This document shows, one piece after another, positions 43,736 through 55,209 of a stretch of DNA of 64,000 nucleotides. The translations under genes and the position numbers were made by a program. The notes under the pieces were generated by a model that was not told the origin of the DNA, ran no database searches, and worked only from the letters and a program-made list of their open reading frames with translations. The stretch's first letter is position 1. The number at the start of each line of letters is the position of its first letter. The stretch is taken from the NCBI GenBank assembly GCA_905221605.1, contig CAJNDS010000058.1, positions 334,501 through 398,500 on the forward strand, written 5' to 3'. Origin of the DNA: Symbiodinium natans (Eukaryota; Sar; Dinophyceae; Suessiales; Symbiodiniaceae).

Positions 43736-45600
43736 CCCACCTGTCAAGGACACCCACACCAGAAACCCCCTTTTTGTGGAAACCTTGAAAGCAAGGTGCT
43801 GTGTTGTCCGCTCTCACCTTTCGTTCGTTGCACGGTTTGTCCCCTTTATTTTTTTTTGCAGAGGGGAGTCCAAGATTTTGAGAGTGTTGCGGGTGTATAG
43901 CAAAACCCACTTGAAATGCACCCACAATGGAGACCTCTTTTTTTGGCAAACCTTGAAAGACATGTGCTTCTCTGTCCATTCTCACCTTTCGTTCGTTGTG
44001 TTTTCTGTCCCCATTCTTTCTTTAAATATGAAATATTCAAATCATAATTGAAGCGGGGCATCCAAGATTTTTAGAGTGTTTCGGGCGTCGTTTTCTTCCT
44101 TCTTCTGTAGCAGAACGCACCTTAAAAGGACACCCACACCAGAGACTCTGATGCTGTGGAAACCTTGCAGGAAAGGCGCTCCCTTTGTCCACTGTGGCAG
44201 TTCTTTCGTTGTATTTCTATGCGCAAGAGGAAATAGCAGAGGGAAATGATGTTACGTGTATCCAAAATCAGGGTGTCCTTTTCTTACTTTTCTGTAGCAA
44301 AACCCACCTTTCAAGGACACCCACACCGGAGACACAAATTTTATGGAAACCTTGAAAGAAAAGGGTGCTTCTTTGTCCACTCTCATCTTTCGTTCGTCAA
44401 TTTCAATATGAAATATGTAAATCATAGTTAAAGAGGGGCGTCCAAGATTTGTTGGGTCTTTCGGGCGTTCTTTTCTTCCTTGTTCTGTAGCAGAACCCAC
44501 CTTAAAAGGACGCCCGCTCCGGAGACTTCTATTGTTTGGAAACCTTGAAAGAAAAGGGTGCTTGTTTGTCCACTCTCACCTTTTGTTCGTTTCATGTTCT
44601 GTCACCCTTTTATTAAGTATGGATATGTGTAGATCACTTTACAGATGGGTGTCCAAGTTGTTTACAGTGTTTCGGGTGTCCTTTTCTTCCTGTTTAAAAC
44701 CCACCTTAAAAGGACACCCGCACCGGAGACGCCGATGTTTTGGAAACCTTGAAGGAAAGGCGCTCCCTTTTTCTACTGTGGCCTTCCTTTCGTCTTATTT
44801 CTTTGCACAAGAGGAAATAAAAGAAAGACATCATGTTACATGTATCCAAAATTAGGGTGTCCTTTTCTTCTTTCTTCTGTAGCAAAACCCACCTGAAAGG
44901 GACACCCACACCGGAGACCTCTGTTCTTTGGAAACCTTGAACTTTATTTTCTTTTTTGCACCCTTTATTTAATTAAGTATGACATATTGAAATCATATTC
45001 AAAGAGCGGCGTCCAAGATTTTTAGAGTGTTTCGGGCGTCCTTTTTCTTCCTGTTTCTGTAGCAAAAAACCCACCTTAGAAGGACACCCACACCAGAGAC
45101 CGCAAGGGGAAATGACAGAAGGAAATCGCGTTACGTGTATCCAAAATTAGGATGTCCTTTTCTTCTTTTTCTGTAGCACAACCCACCTGAAGAGGACACC
45201 CACACCGGAGGGGTTTTTAAAAACCTTCAAAGAAAAGTAAGGTGCTTCTTTGTCCACTCTCACCTTTCGTTCGTTTCATTTTCTGTCCCCGTTTATTTAG
45301 ATATGAAATGTTTAAACTATATTTCAAGAGGGGTGTCCAAGATTTTGAGAGTTCTTCGGGCGTCCTTTTCTTCCTGTTTCTGTAGCGAAACCCACCGACT
45401 CCGATGTTTTGGAAACCTTGAAGGAAAGGCGCTCCCTTGTCCACTGCGGCCTTCCATTCGTTTTTTTTCTTTGCGCAAGAGGACACAAAAGAAAGACATG
45501 ATGTGACATGTATCCAAAATTAGGGTGTCCTTTTCTTCTTTTTTCTGTAACAAGACTCACCTTAAAAGGACGCCCGCGCCGGAGACTTCCAGTTTTTAGA
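43736..45600 (+). repeat. Degenerate tandem array, unit about 190 bp
   Basis: A unit containing aaaaggacacccacaccgg, ggaaaccttgaaagaaa, gtccactctcacctttcgtt, gtccaagattt and tcgggcgtccttttcttcc recurs about ten times (for example near 43748, 44115, 44305, 44495, 44700, 44890, 45065, 45185, 45550). Two subtypes alternate, one with a TTTCTTTGCGCAAGAGG-like segment. Short frames seen through it are repeats of the repeat. Confidence 0.85.
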
Positions 45601-45614
45601 AACCTTGAAAGAAA

Positions 45615-45835
45615 ACAGGCCGAAGACCTAAGATTTTTAGAGAGTTTTTGTTCCCAACAGACAAATCGCGAGCACTGTCCGTCCCCCTAAGATTCTCCAA
45701 GAAGTTATGCACCCAACACACAATTCGCAAGTGCTGTCCCCTAAGATGTTGAAAGAATCTGTGCTCCCAAAAGACAAATCGCAAGCACCGTCCAAGTAAG
45801 ATATTCGAAAAGGGTATGCTCCCAATCAGTTTTTT
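45615..45835 (+). repeat. Tandem repeat, unit about 58 bp, diverged
   Basis: Three to four units contain caaatcgc.agcactgtcc, cctaagat and gctcccaa. They look like diverged relatives of the array at 46138-46845, separated from it by a pyrimidine/purine-rich stretch. Confidence 0.75.
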
Positions 45836-46137
45836 CTAAAGAAAAAGACAAGAAGAGAAGAGAGAAGAGAAGTTTGCATGTCTTCCTTCCCTGTTCCTTT
45901 CTTCTTCCGGTTCGCTCGCTCGTTCTGTCTCCCTCTCTCTCGCTCTCTCTTTTTTCTTTTATGGGCGGCATGTCTTGTAGAAATGGAAGACGGAGTGAGA
46001 CAGGGCGAGGCATAGAGAGAAGCATAGACCGTAGGACAGAGAGGGTCTCTTAGCTTCCCCCTTCTCAAGTCCAGCTCAGTTTTCTTTCTTGTGGAAAAGA
46101 AAGAGGAAGAGAGAAGAGGAATTTACATGCCCACCCT

Positions 46138-46845
46138 GCCCCTCCAAAGAGTCAAATCGCAAGCCCTGGTCCCTAAGATTTTGGGTTTAACTTTTGCTCC
46201 AAAGAGTCACATCGCAAGCCCTGGTCCCTAAGATTTGGGGCCCAGTTTTTGCTCCAAAGAGTGACATCGCAAGCCCTGGTCCCCAAGATTTTGGGCGCAT
46301 TTTTTTTGCTCCAAAGAGTAGCGTCGCAAGCCCTGGTCCCTAAGATTTTGGGCCCAGTTTTTGCTCCAAAAGGTCAAATCGCAAGCCCTGGTCCCTAAGA
46401 TTTTGGGTTCACTTTTTGCTCCAAAGAGTAACATCGCAAGCCCTGGTCCCTAAGATTCTGGGCTCATTTTTTGCGCCAAAGAGTCGAATCCCTAAGATTT
46501 TGGGGTCAATTTTTGCTCCAAAGAGGCCAATGGCAAGCCCTGGTCCCTAAGATTTCGGGGTCGATCTGTGCTCCACAGAGTCAAAGCGCAAGCCCTGGTC
46601 CCTAAGATTTTGGGTTTAACTTTTGCTCCAAAGAGACACATCGCAAGCCCTGGTCCCTAAGATTTGGGGCCCAGTTTTTGCCCCAAAAGGTGAAATCGCA
46701 AGCCCTGCTCCCTAAGATTTTGGGCTTATTTCTTGCTCCAAAGAGTAACATCGCAAGCCCTGGTCCCCAAGATTTTGGAATCGATTTTTGCTCCAAAGAG
46801 TCAGATCGCAAGCCCTGGTCCCTAAAATGTTGGGCTCAATTTTTG
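46138..46845 (+). repeat. Tandem repeat, unit about 57 bp
   Basis: About thirteen copies of a unit with tcgcaagccctggtcccta, agattttgggc and tttttgctccaaagagt, spaced 54-60 bases, with one truncated copy near 46485. Copies differ at a few positions each. Confidence 0.9.
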
Positions 46846-47394
46846 CCTTTCCCTTCTCTTCTTCTGCTTCCTTTGAACTGATAAAACACAAGAAAGGAAC
46901 TCATATGATAAGGCAGTGGAAAGGTAAGCACAGGGTGACTCCCTGCGCGTGGACCTTTCCATAATGCTCCATCATATTCCTCCTCTCGGCCTATCTCTTC
47001 TGTTCCTTTCCTTACCCTTCTCCTTCTCATAGTTCTTCCTTTTTGTTTTTCTCATTTCGAAAAGAAAGAGGGAAGGGAGAAACAAGGGAGAGAGAATAGA
47101 TAACGAAGAGTGCCATCTTCTCTGCGCCTTGTTTTGTCTCTCCCTCTTCTCTATTAATCTGTCTTCTATTCTTTTCTTTGCTCTTCCCATTAAATATGCA
47201 ATCCTTGGTATCTCTTCTCTCTCCTTCTCTCTTCCTGCAACAGATGTCCTTTTGGATCGTTTTCTGCATCTTAAAAAGGACACCCAAAAGAAAACACTCA
47301 GGGTGCCCCCTTTGCGCGTTTGAAGACACAGAAGGCGATTAAAAGGGACGCCCATGTTGGATTGGCAGCAAACCCAGCTGATGCTCATGATTCT

Positions 47395-47459
<65 letters not shown>

Positions 47460-49440
47460 CCCTACATATGGGCGATGGAACGGGTGTCCTTTTCAATCGT
47501 TTTCTGCATCTTCAAGAGAAAAACGGACACCCCACAAGAAGGAAAAGTAACACAAGAGATAGGGAGGGAAATTGACCCTTTCCTCTCTTCTTATCTGCTA
47601 TTTTTCTTATTCGCTTCAAAGAAGCAACATAAGGGAAAGGGGATTTCCTGAAGAGGAGCGAGGGAACCTATCTGTGAAAAGCAAGAATGGTTTTTTCTAG
47701 TTCGAAAGGGAATAGGGAGAGACAAGGGAGAGATGATATGTACAGCTTTGCGCCTTATATTGTGATTCCGTCTCCTTGCTTCCTGTCTCTTCTATTCCTT
47801 GCAGCACGCTTCGAGAAACATAGCATCCTTGTTATCTTTCCTCTCTCACTTCCCTTTCCCTTCTCTTCTTCTGCTTCCTTTGAACTGATAACACACAAGA
47901 AAGGAACTCATATGATAAAGCAGTGGAAAGGTAAGCACAGGGTGACTCCCTGCGCGTGGACCTTTCCACAATGCTCCATCATATTCCTCCTCTCGGCCTA
48001 TCTCTTCTGTTCCTTTCCTTACCCTTCTCCTTCTCATAGTTCTTCCTTTTTGTTTTTCTCATTTCGAAAAGAAAGAGGGAAGGGAGAAACAAGGGAGAGA
48101 GAATAGATAAAGAAGAGTGCCATCTTCTCTGCGCCTTGTTTTGTCTCTCCCTCTTCTCTATTCATCTGTCTTCTATTCTTTTCCTTGCTCTTCCCATTAA
48201 ATATGCAATCCTTGGTATCTCTCCTCTCTCCTTCTCTCTTCCTGCAACAGATGTGCTTTTGGATCGTTTTCTGCATTTTCAAGCGAGAAAAAAGGACACA
48301 GAATGCGATTAAAAGGGACGCCCATGTTGGATTGGCAGCATGCCCAGCTGATGCTCATGATTCTCTCTCTTTCCCTACATATGGGCGATGGAACGGGTGT
48401 CCTTTTCAATCGTTTTCTGCATCTTCAAGAGAAAAAGGGACACCCCACAAGAAGGAAAAGTAACATAAGAGATAGGGAGGGAAATTGAAGAACTCCTCAT
48501 TTTACTTAGTCATTCCCTTTCCTCTCTTCTTATCTGCCCATTTTCTGTGCGCCTTGTTGTGTCTCTCCCTCTTCTCCCTTCATCTCTCTTCTAGTCTTTT
48601 CTTTGCTCTTCCCATTGAAATGCAACCCTTTTTATCTCTCCTCTCTTCTTCTCTCTCCCTCCTCTTCTCCTGTTCCCCTCTAAACGACAAAAACGCAAGA
48701 AAGGAAGAATAAGAGGGGAATGGAGGCCCTGTTCCTTTCTTCTCTTCTTTCAATGGATGGGGGAAGTGGGCGGAGTTGGCTCCTTGCCCGTACACCCTCC
48801 CCATGCTTCAGCAAACCCCTCCTCTCGCCCTATCGCCTCTGTTCTTTTCCTTGTGCCCAAACGGAAAACGAAAACGGGTTCCTTTATATGTTCATTGTCC
48901 TTCCTTTGGTTTTTTATTTCACAGGGAAAAGAACCAGAGAAGAGAAAGATAAGAACGAGAGGTGAGATGAAAACGGCACCATCTTCTCTTTGCCTTATTT
49001 TTGCACCTCCCCCTCCTGTCTTCATTTCTCTTCCACTCTTTTTTCCATTGCTCTTCCCATAATATTGCATTCCTTTTGATAACTCACAGGAAATTAAAAT
49101 GGCCTCCTTGTTGTCTCTCCTCTCTCACTTCCCTTCTTTCTTTTTGTTGTTCTCATTTCGAAAAGACAGAAGGAACGGAGAGATAAGGGAGACAGGATAG
49201 ATAAAGCAGAGTACCATCTTCTTTGCGCCTTGTTTTGTCTCTCCCTCTCCTTTATTCATCTCTCTTCTATTCTTTTCTTGGCTCTTCCCATGAAAATTGT
49301 GTTCCTCTTATCTCTCCCTCCTTCTCTCCCTTCTCTTCTCCTGTTCACGAGAGCCTTCGACTTTAGGGTTGAGGAGAAAAAGAAAAGAGAAAAGAGGAAC
49401 TACCTGGTTCTTGTTCCTGAGGCCACCATAGTACGACTGA
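46846..49440 (+). repeat. Pyrimidine-rich block with a tandem duplication of about 1 kb
   Basis: Sequence from about 46846 to 47575 recurs at about 47856-48487 (offset close to 1010 bases) almost unchanged, including catatgataa.gcagtggaaa and tgcgcgtggacctttcc. A third, more diverged partial copy lies at about 48490-48720 and a fourth near 49110-49340. The first copy has a (TC)n tract at 47396-47456, which the second lacks almost entirely. Frames through the block (Leu/Ser-rich or Glu/Arg/Lys-rich) look compositional. Confidence 0.85.
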
Positions 49441-49497
49441 CGTGACAGCAGCGTACCCTCGTGGAAACGTGTATGGCTATAAGAAAACCCGAGTCAC

Positions 49498-49523
49498 AGC
49501 TTCCAAATAGACCCTATTTAAGC
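49498..49523 (-). repeat. 26-bp inverted copy of the element end at 39783
   Basis: The sequence agcttccaaatagacccta and on to ttaagc is the exact reverse complement of 39783-39808. It closes the satellite region on the right and matches the left copy better (26 bases) than the left copy's own partner at 39870 does (20 bases). Confidence 0.9.
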
Positions 49524-49899
49524 CACCCACACCCCCCCCCCCCACCCCCGAAACTTATACCCTAAGCCGACAATCACAACTTCTTATCTCTAAAACCTAA
49601 AACCCAAACCCTAAGCACTAAACCACTAAGCCCGTAAACCGCAATCTCTGATCCCTTAACCCAAAGCTTCAACACCCAAGCTCCAACAACCCAAAAGCAC
49701 GAATCCAACGAAGCCTAAACCACCCAATTTTCAGAAACCCACAACCTAAACCGTTTAGGGCTTAGGGCTTAGGGTTTAAGGACCTTTAACCCTACACTTT
49801 GGGGTTGCTGTGGCTTAGAGGGGTCAAGAGCTTCGGATGTGGGGCTTATGGGGGGCCGCTCTAAGCCCCAAACCTCTCAACCCTAAACCCTAAACCCCA

Positions 49900-51060
49900 A
49901 ACCTCTCAACCAGGCCTTGTTCCCCCGACCGGCCGAGCAAGCGCCGGTGCCGTCGCAGTTCTTGCATTCCACGCGCAAGGTCTTCACCTTTAGCAGGGTG
50001 TACCTTGAACCCTATCTAGGGCTTAGGGCTTAGGGCTTAGGGCTTAGGGTTTAGGGTTTAGGGTGTTTAGGGTTTAGGGAAATATGCCCTATAAACACTA
50101 TACAGTGAACCCTGAAAACTTTACAAACCCTGCCAAGCCTAAATGCTGTACTCCAAGGCGCGCAGGGTCAGCAGGTTTACGTGGTCTTTTGTTGAGCTAG
50201 GGGTTTTGAGGTTCTGAAGGCCTGTTGATGGGGGTATATCGGGTTTAGGGTGTAAGCTTAAGATTACCCTAAATAAAATCCTAAACCCTAAACCCTAAAC
50301 TTGAAACCTCGGCAGTCCCTTCCTGAAGTCTTAATTTCGAGTGGCAAGGTGCAAGTCTACGGTCATCCTACAGATCCCCCGATTTGCAAACCCCAAGCCG
50401 TCGGTCACCCTTCTAAGGTTGAGACTTCGAGGCTTTAGGGCTTCGGTGGTAAAAGTTCTGGCTCGTGAGGCCCTGAACCCGTAGCCCTAAACCCCAAACC
50501 CAAAAAACCCGAAACCCTTAAGGGTTTAGGGTTTCAAGGCTTTAGCCATCCCCCAGGACAGCTCCTGAGAGCCACCTTGGCATCGACTAGATCCAGGGGT
50601 GACCCTGGGGATAGAAAGCTACCTTGGCTTACAGGGCTTAGGGCTTAGGGCTTAGGGTTTAGGGTTTAGGGTTCAGGGTTCAGGAACTCAACCCCTAAAA
50701 CAAGGAAACAAGGGCCTACTCTGGATCCTCGACCCTAAACCCTGAAGTACCCTTTCTTGGCTTGAAGGGGCTTATAAGGGTCCAGGGCTTAGGGTTTAGG
50801 GTAACCGTAAACCCTAAGCCTCAACCCTAAAACCTAAAACGTTAACCCAACCCCTGAAACCAGGGAATAAGGGCCTACTCTGGATCCTGAAGCCTAAACC
50901 CTTCAACAAAAAATGGGAATGAGGGGCACACCCTGGGTCTGAGTGTAACACGCTGAGCTGGCTCAACCGGGTGTAGAGTTTCCAGGGGTTTCCAGGGCCT
51001 TAGGCTCCTAAGGGGTTTGAGGGTTCAGGGTGAAGGGTTTAGGGTTTACCCCCCCCCCCT

Positions 51061-51099
<39 letters not shown>

Positions 51100-51830
51100 T
51101 AGGGCCGTGGGAATTCAAGGGGTTCTAGGGATCGGGGTTTAGGGTATACAGGGCTTTCTAGGGCTCATCTAGGCTTAACGCATTTCGGGTTGCAGGTGGA
51201 CTTGTGGACCAGGCGACCAGAGCCAGAAAACCGCACTAAGACAAGCACAGAAGATCCGCTGCCATCGCAAGCATCGCAGGGCCTGCAGGGGCCCTAAACC
51301 CTAAACCCTGAACAACACCCCAAACCCTAACCCTAAACCCTAAACCCTAAAGCCTGAACAACACTCCTAGCCCTAACCCTGAACCCTACACCCTAAACCC
51401 TGAACCCCAGCCTCCTGAAGCCTGAGGCCCTGAACCCAAGCATCCTAAACCCCAATCCTGAACCCGAAACCCTAAAGCCCTCACGACTCCGCCGAGAGAT
51501 AACCATGAGAACGGTTTTCCATCAGTTCAGAGCCTCGGTGCTCTTAGGGCAGGTGCTCCTACCCGAGCCGAGGCTTCGGCGACTTGCTGGCTGGCCGGCG
51601 ACGGGGATTCCGTGATCGGGCTCAACGCCTTGCCAGGATTCCAGAGCATTCCGCTGCTCACAGAGCTACCCATGCCCGCAAAACACCTGCAGCGTGGAAC
51701 AACCAGGAGCTGGCAGTCGACGGGTACAAATCGCGTTGGGATTTGGGGCCTGGTGACGCAAAGGCAGTTGCAGCCTGGGTGTTGGATGAGGTTTATGCGG
51801 CTGTTGTAGGTTAAATATGGGTTGACATAA
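49900..51830. other. GC-richer inserts between telomere-type blocks, exon-like but strand uncertain
   Basis: Several inserts are open and have splice-like ends. At 49910-50000 the minus strand reads VKTLRVECKNCDGTGAC (acceptor aaag|G), while the plus strand is also open between accag|G and AAG|GTCTTC. At about 50390-50460 the plus strand reads VQVYGHPTDPPICKPQAVGH to a TAG. At 51196-51288 the plus strand reads VDLWTRRPEPENRTKTSTED after ggttgcag. At about 51690-51814 the plus strand reads ELAVDGYKSRWDLGPGDAKA, then VAAWVLDEVYAAV. In such short GC-rich pieces, open frames on both strands are expected by chance, so none is assigned a gene. Confidence 0.3.
51060..51098 (+). repeat. (TC)n microsatellite
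   Basis: A C run and T run followed by about 15 TC units, between two telomere-type blocks. Confidence 0.9.
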
Positions 51831-52289
51831 GGGTCCCCTAAACCCTGAACCCGAAGCCTAAAAACCCTAAGCCTAAAAACCCCTAAAGTTTAGGGTTTCG
51901 GCTTAGGGTTGAGGGTTTAGGGTTTTAGGGCCTAAACCCTAAACCCTGAACCCTAAGCCGAAACCCTAAACTGTCGCACATGGACCAAGAAATTCCCAGA
52001 CTCTATACAGAGATACTCGCACCCAGCTAAGAGTACCGTCGCAAAAGTGACACACTCAAAACATCATGGGTTTCGGGTTTAGGGTTCAGGGTTCAGGGTT
52101 TAGGGTCCAGAGTTCAGGGTTTGGGGTTTAGGGTTCAGGGTTTCATAGGTTGCTAGGGTGGAGCGCACACAAACACACACTGCTCACAACCCAAGAGCGC
52201 TGGTCGCTGAAGGGCTGTTTAAGCATGCGGCGGTGTAACCGTACCTGGTTTCTGCTAGTTTTCTTTGGGGGGGGGGGGGGTACTTTCGG

Positions 52290-52600
52290 GGTCTTCCATG
52301 CCCCAACAACAAAACGACCTGAACGTTTTGCAAAAACCCAACGCTTCGCCAAAAAAACACATACAAATTCACCCTTATTTTTGCCAAAAGAAGCATTTCA
52401 CCTAGGCGATACGCTAACTTTCAATAAACATGGGGTACAGCGCTGAAGGCTCCAACAACAGAACGACCTCAAACTGTTGCAACAACCCAACGTTTCGCAA
52501 AAAATACATACAAAATCATGCATGTTTTAAACCTGCTAAAAATGAGCATTTCACCTAGGCGAAACGCTAACTTTCAATGAAAATAGGGTACGGTTTCAAA
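52290..52600 (+). repeat. Tandem duplication, unit about 148 bp
   Basis: The block beginning ccaacaacaaaacgacct (52303) recurs at about 52451 (ccaacaacagaacgacctc). The copies share caacccaacg.ttcgc, aaaaatacatacaaa and gcatttcacctaggcga and end in aacgctaactttcaat. Two copies, about 85 percent alike by eye. Confidence 0.85.
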
Positions 52601-53210
52601 AGTGTCAACGGCGGTGGGCTGTTTAAACATCCTTAGGGTGGTTACATGCTCCCTTCGTATGGACCCTTAAACGGGGACCCCTTACACACCCCTAAAAACC
52701 CCCAAGACAAATTCAGGGCGCATACTTCAGAACCCTCCATATAAATGAGGTAAGGGACCTTATGAGGGGCCCATATAGTTAACAGAAGAGGATCACGGAA
52801 CGCGTAGTAACTACGCTTTTTTTGGACAACGCGAATCTTCAGTGCTTGCAGGGCTTTAGGCATGGAGCTTGGGCAGGAAGCGCTGACCAGGGCGTAACGG
52901 TGTAGCTGCAGAGAAAAGCTTTAGGAAGTTAAGACGGCAGTGAGTGGCACGGGTGGAAGACTTTGGGTTCTCTAGGGGCTTAGGCGCGTAAGGGACACCC
53001 ACGATATCTGCTGAGAAAAGCAACCCGAAACAGGTCCTAAGCCCTACTCCACCCTAAGCCAAACATCATGGGTTTCCCTACTGCCCCTCTCAAGACTACC
53101 CCGCCCCTAGTTTCCCCCCTTACATAACCTCAATTAGGCTTAATTATCTAGCAATAATTGTGGGGGAACCCAAAAGGGGGGGGGGGGGGCGGGTAGCATA
53201 GAGGGGGGTA
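52601..53210. other. Unique sequence without a recognised gene
   Basis: Non-telomeric spacer with no protein pattern. Weak inverted matches (tatggaccctta near 52659 and ggcccatata near 52770) hint at another decayed palindromic element. A G run lies at about 53177-53190. Confidence 0.4.
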
Positions 53211-55098
53211 GCCCTAAACCCTAAACCCTAAACCCTAAACCTCTTAAACCTTAAACCCTAACCCCTAAACCCTATAGGGTTTTCAACCCTTAACCCCCAA
53301 CCAGGTGTTTGAGGGCCTGCCAGCTGCAAGCTTTGGTGGCATGGCTGGCGGAGAGCCTACGTCCTAACTTTACGCCTTTGCGCAGATGGAGGTTTAGGGT
53401 TTAGGGTTTAGGGTTTAGGGTTTAGGGTTTAGGGTTTAGGGTTTAGGGTTTAGGGTTTAGGGTTTAGGGTTTAGGGTTTAGGGTTTAGGGTTCAGGGAAG
53501 CCTGTTTACCCTAAGGCTCTAATGAGGACTCGTGTTTTGGGCTTTTGGGCCCAAAGGCCTTCTTATACAAGGTTTCTGAGGCTACTTTTGAGCCTAAGGT
53601 TTAGAGTTCAGGTGGCTGTTGCCGCCTCTAAACCCTGAACCCTAAACCCTAAACCCAAAACCCTAAACCCTAAACAGACTATCACCCTGCATCGCTACGT
53701 GGCTATCTAGTCTGGTGAGGAGGGAGGGGGGGTTAAGGGTTTCGAGTTTTTGGGTTAGAAGAATGTCCGTAACTTGGGTTTAGGGTGTTTAGGGTTTGCC
53801 CTAGCCCTTCACCTGGAAGCTTAGAACCCTAAACCCTAAACCCTAAACCCTAAACCCCAAACTCTATAAGTTAAGACCTCAGAATCAAGAGATTGGCATT
53901 GAGGGGCCACGAGGCCCATGAGCCAAGTAAGGCAAACGCGCGAGCTGCTGCTTGGGCTCATGGTCCAAGGCCTTTAAGTGGTCTTTAGGGTATTTAGGGT
54001 TTAGGGTGTATACAGGGTTTAGGGTCTTTAGATGGTTTTTAGGGTGTTTAGGGTTTGGGGTTTGGGGTTTATACAGGGTTTAGGGCCTTTAGGTGGTCTC
54101 TAGGGTGTTTAGGGTTTATACAGGGTTTAGGGAGGTGGCCTTTAGGGGATCTTTAGGGTACTTGGGGTGGACCGGCGTCCACCCCCAGCCTCCCCTTTTA
54201 CCCCACCCTGCCCCTACCCCTTCCCTTCTGGCCCCCTCCCCCGCCACTCCAAGGGGGGAGGGAGAGGTAGAGGGCGGGGGTAAGGCGGCCAGACGTAAAC
54301 TCGTATGGTAGGGGGTAGTCTTTAGGGTTTGGGGTCTTGGGGGCTGTTGTGGATGGGGGAGGGGGGGGGGGGGGGGGGGCGAGAGCGTGGGATTTCTAAG
54401 GTTCACGGGGTTAGGTTTAGGCGTAAAAACCCGCTGTGGCATTGCTTTCCTCCGCAAGGGCAAGGCTCCCACGTGCTTTGCGACTGGTGGTGCTCAGCCA
54501 CACCGAGAGTCTACTGCCATCTGCAAAAGAGCCGTAGCTCTCAGATGGCAAGAGACTAAACTGACCTAAACGTCGAACCGACGCTTCAGAAAGTAGGGCC
54601 GATTCGGTACCCCAAACCCCCTACACCCTAAACCCCAAACCCCCTACACCCTTTTCTTGGGCGGCCCTTCATGCAACTTCAGAAATCTTCCCATTTGAGA
54701 GCAAACCCCCTAAACCCCCCAAGCCAAGCCCTGAGCCCCAGCCCAAGTTCCCAGGGCAGGAGACTGAACCCCTAAACCTTGAACTCTGAACCTAAACCCT
54801 AAACCCTATAACCCTATAACCCTATAACCCTAAACCCTATAACCCTATAACCCTATAACCCTATAACCCTAAACCCTAAACCCTAAACCCTAAACCCTAA
54901 ACCCTAAACCCTAAACCCTATCACCCTAAACCCAGCCAAACCCTAAACCCTAAACCCTCTACCCCCAAACCCTGAAAAACCGTTTAGAACTTAGGGTCCT
55001 TGGCTGCACTTAGCAGGGTAGCTATAAATTTAAGTTTTCGCTGCCTGAGTAAGAAACCCAATAAAACCCAAAAAGGCTAAGGATCTAAAGTTACAGTA

Positions 55099-55209
55099 AC
55101 CCTAAGGGTCCATGTACCTTATTATTATATACTTAGACCCAAAAGTCCTTATATAGGAAGTACTTTAAGGCCCAAGTATTCAATAATTAGGTACATGGAC
55201 CCTTAGGGT
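55099..55209. mobile_element. MITE-like palindromic element, 111 bp
   Basis: The ends accctaagggtccatgtacc (55099) and its reverse complement (to 55209) match over 26 bases with one mismatch. The interior is AT-rich and non-coding. The outer ends contain a CCCTAA/TTAGGG half-unit, as if the element inserts into or copies telomere-type repeat. Confidence 0.75.

Noticed and set aside
46972-47496. Glu/Arg/Lys-rich minus-strand frame and Leu/Ser-rich plus-strand frames
   Set aside because: Created by the strongly pyrimidine-rich plus strand and (TC)n tract; the copy 1 kb away breaks the frames.
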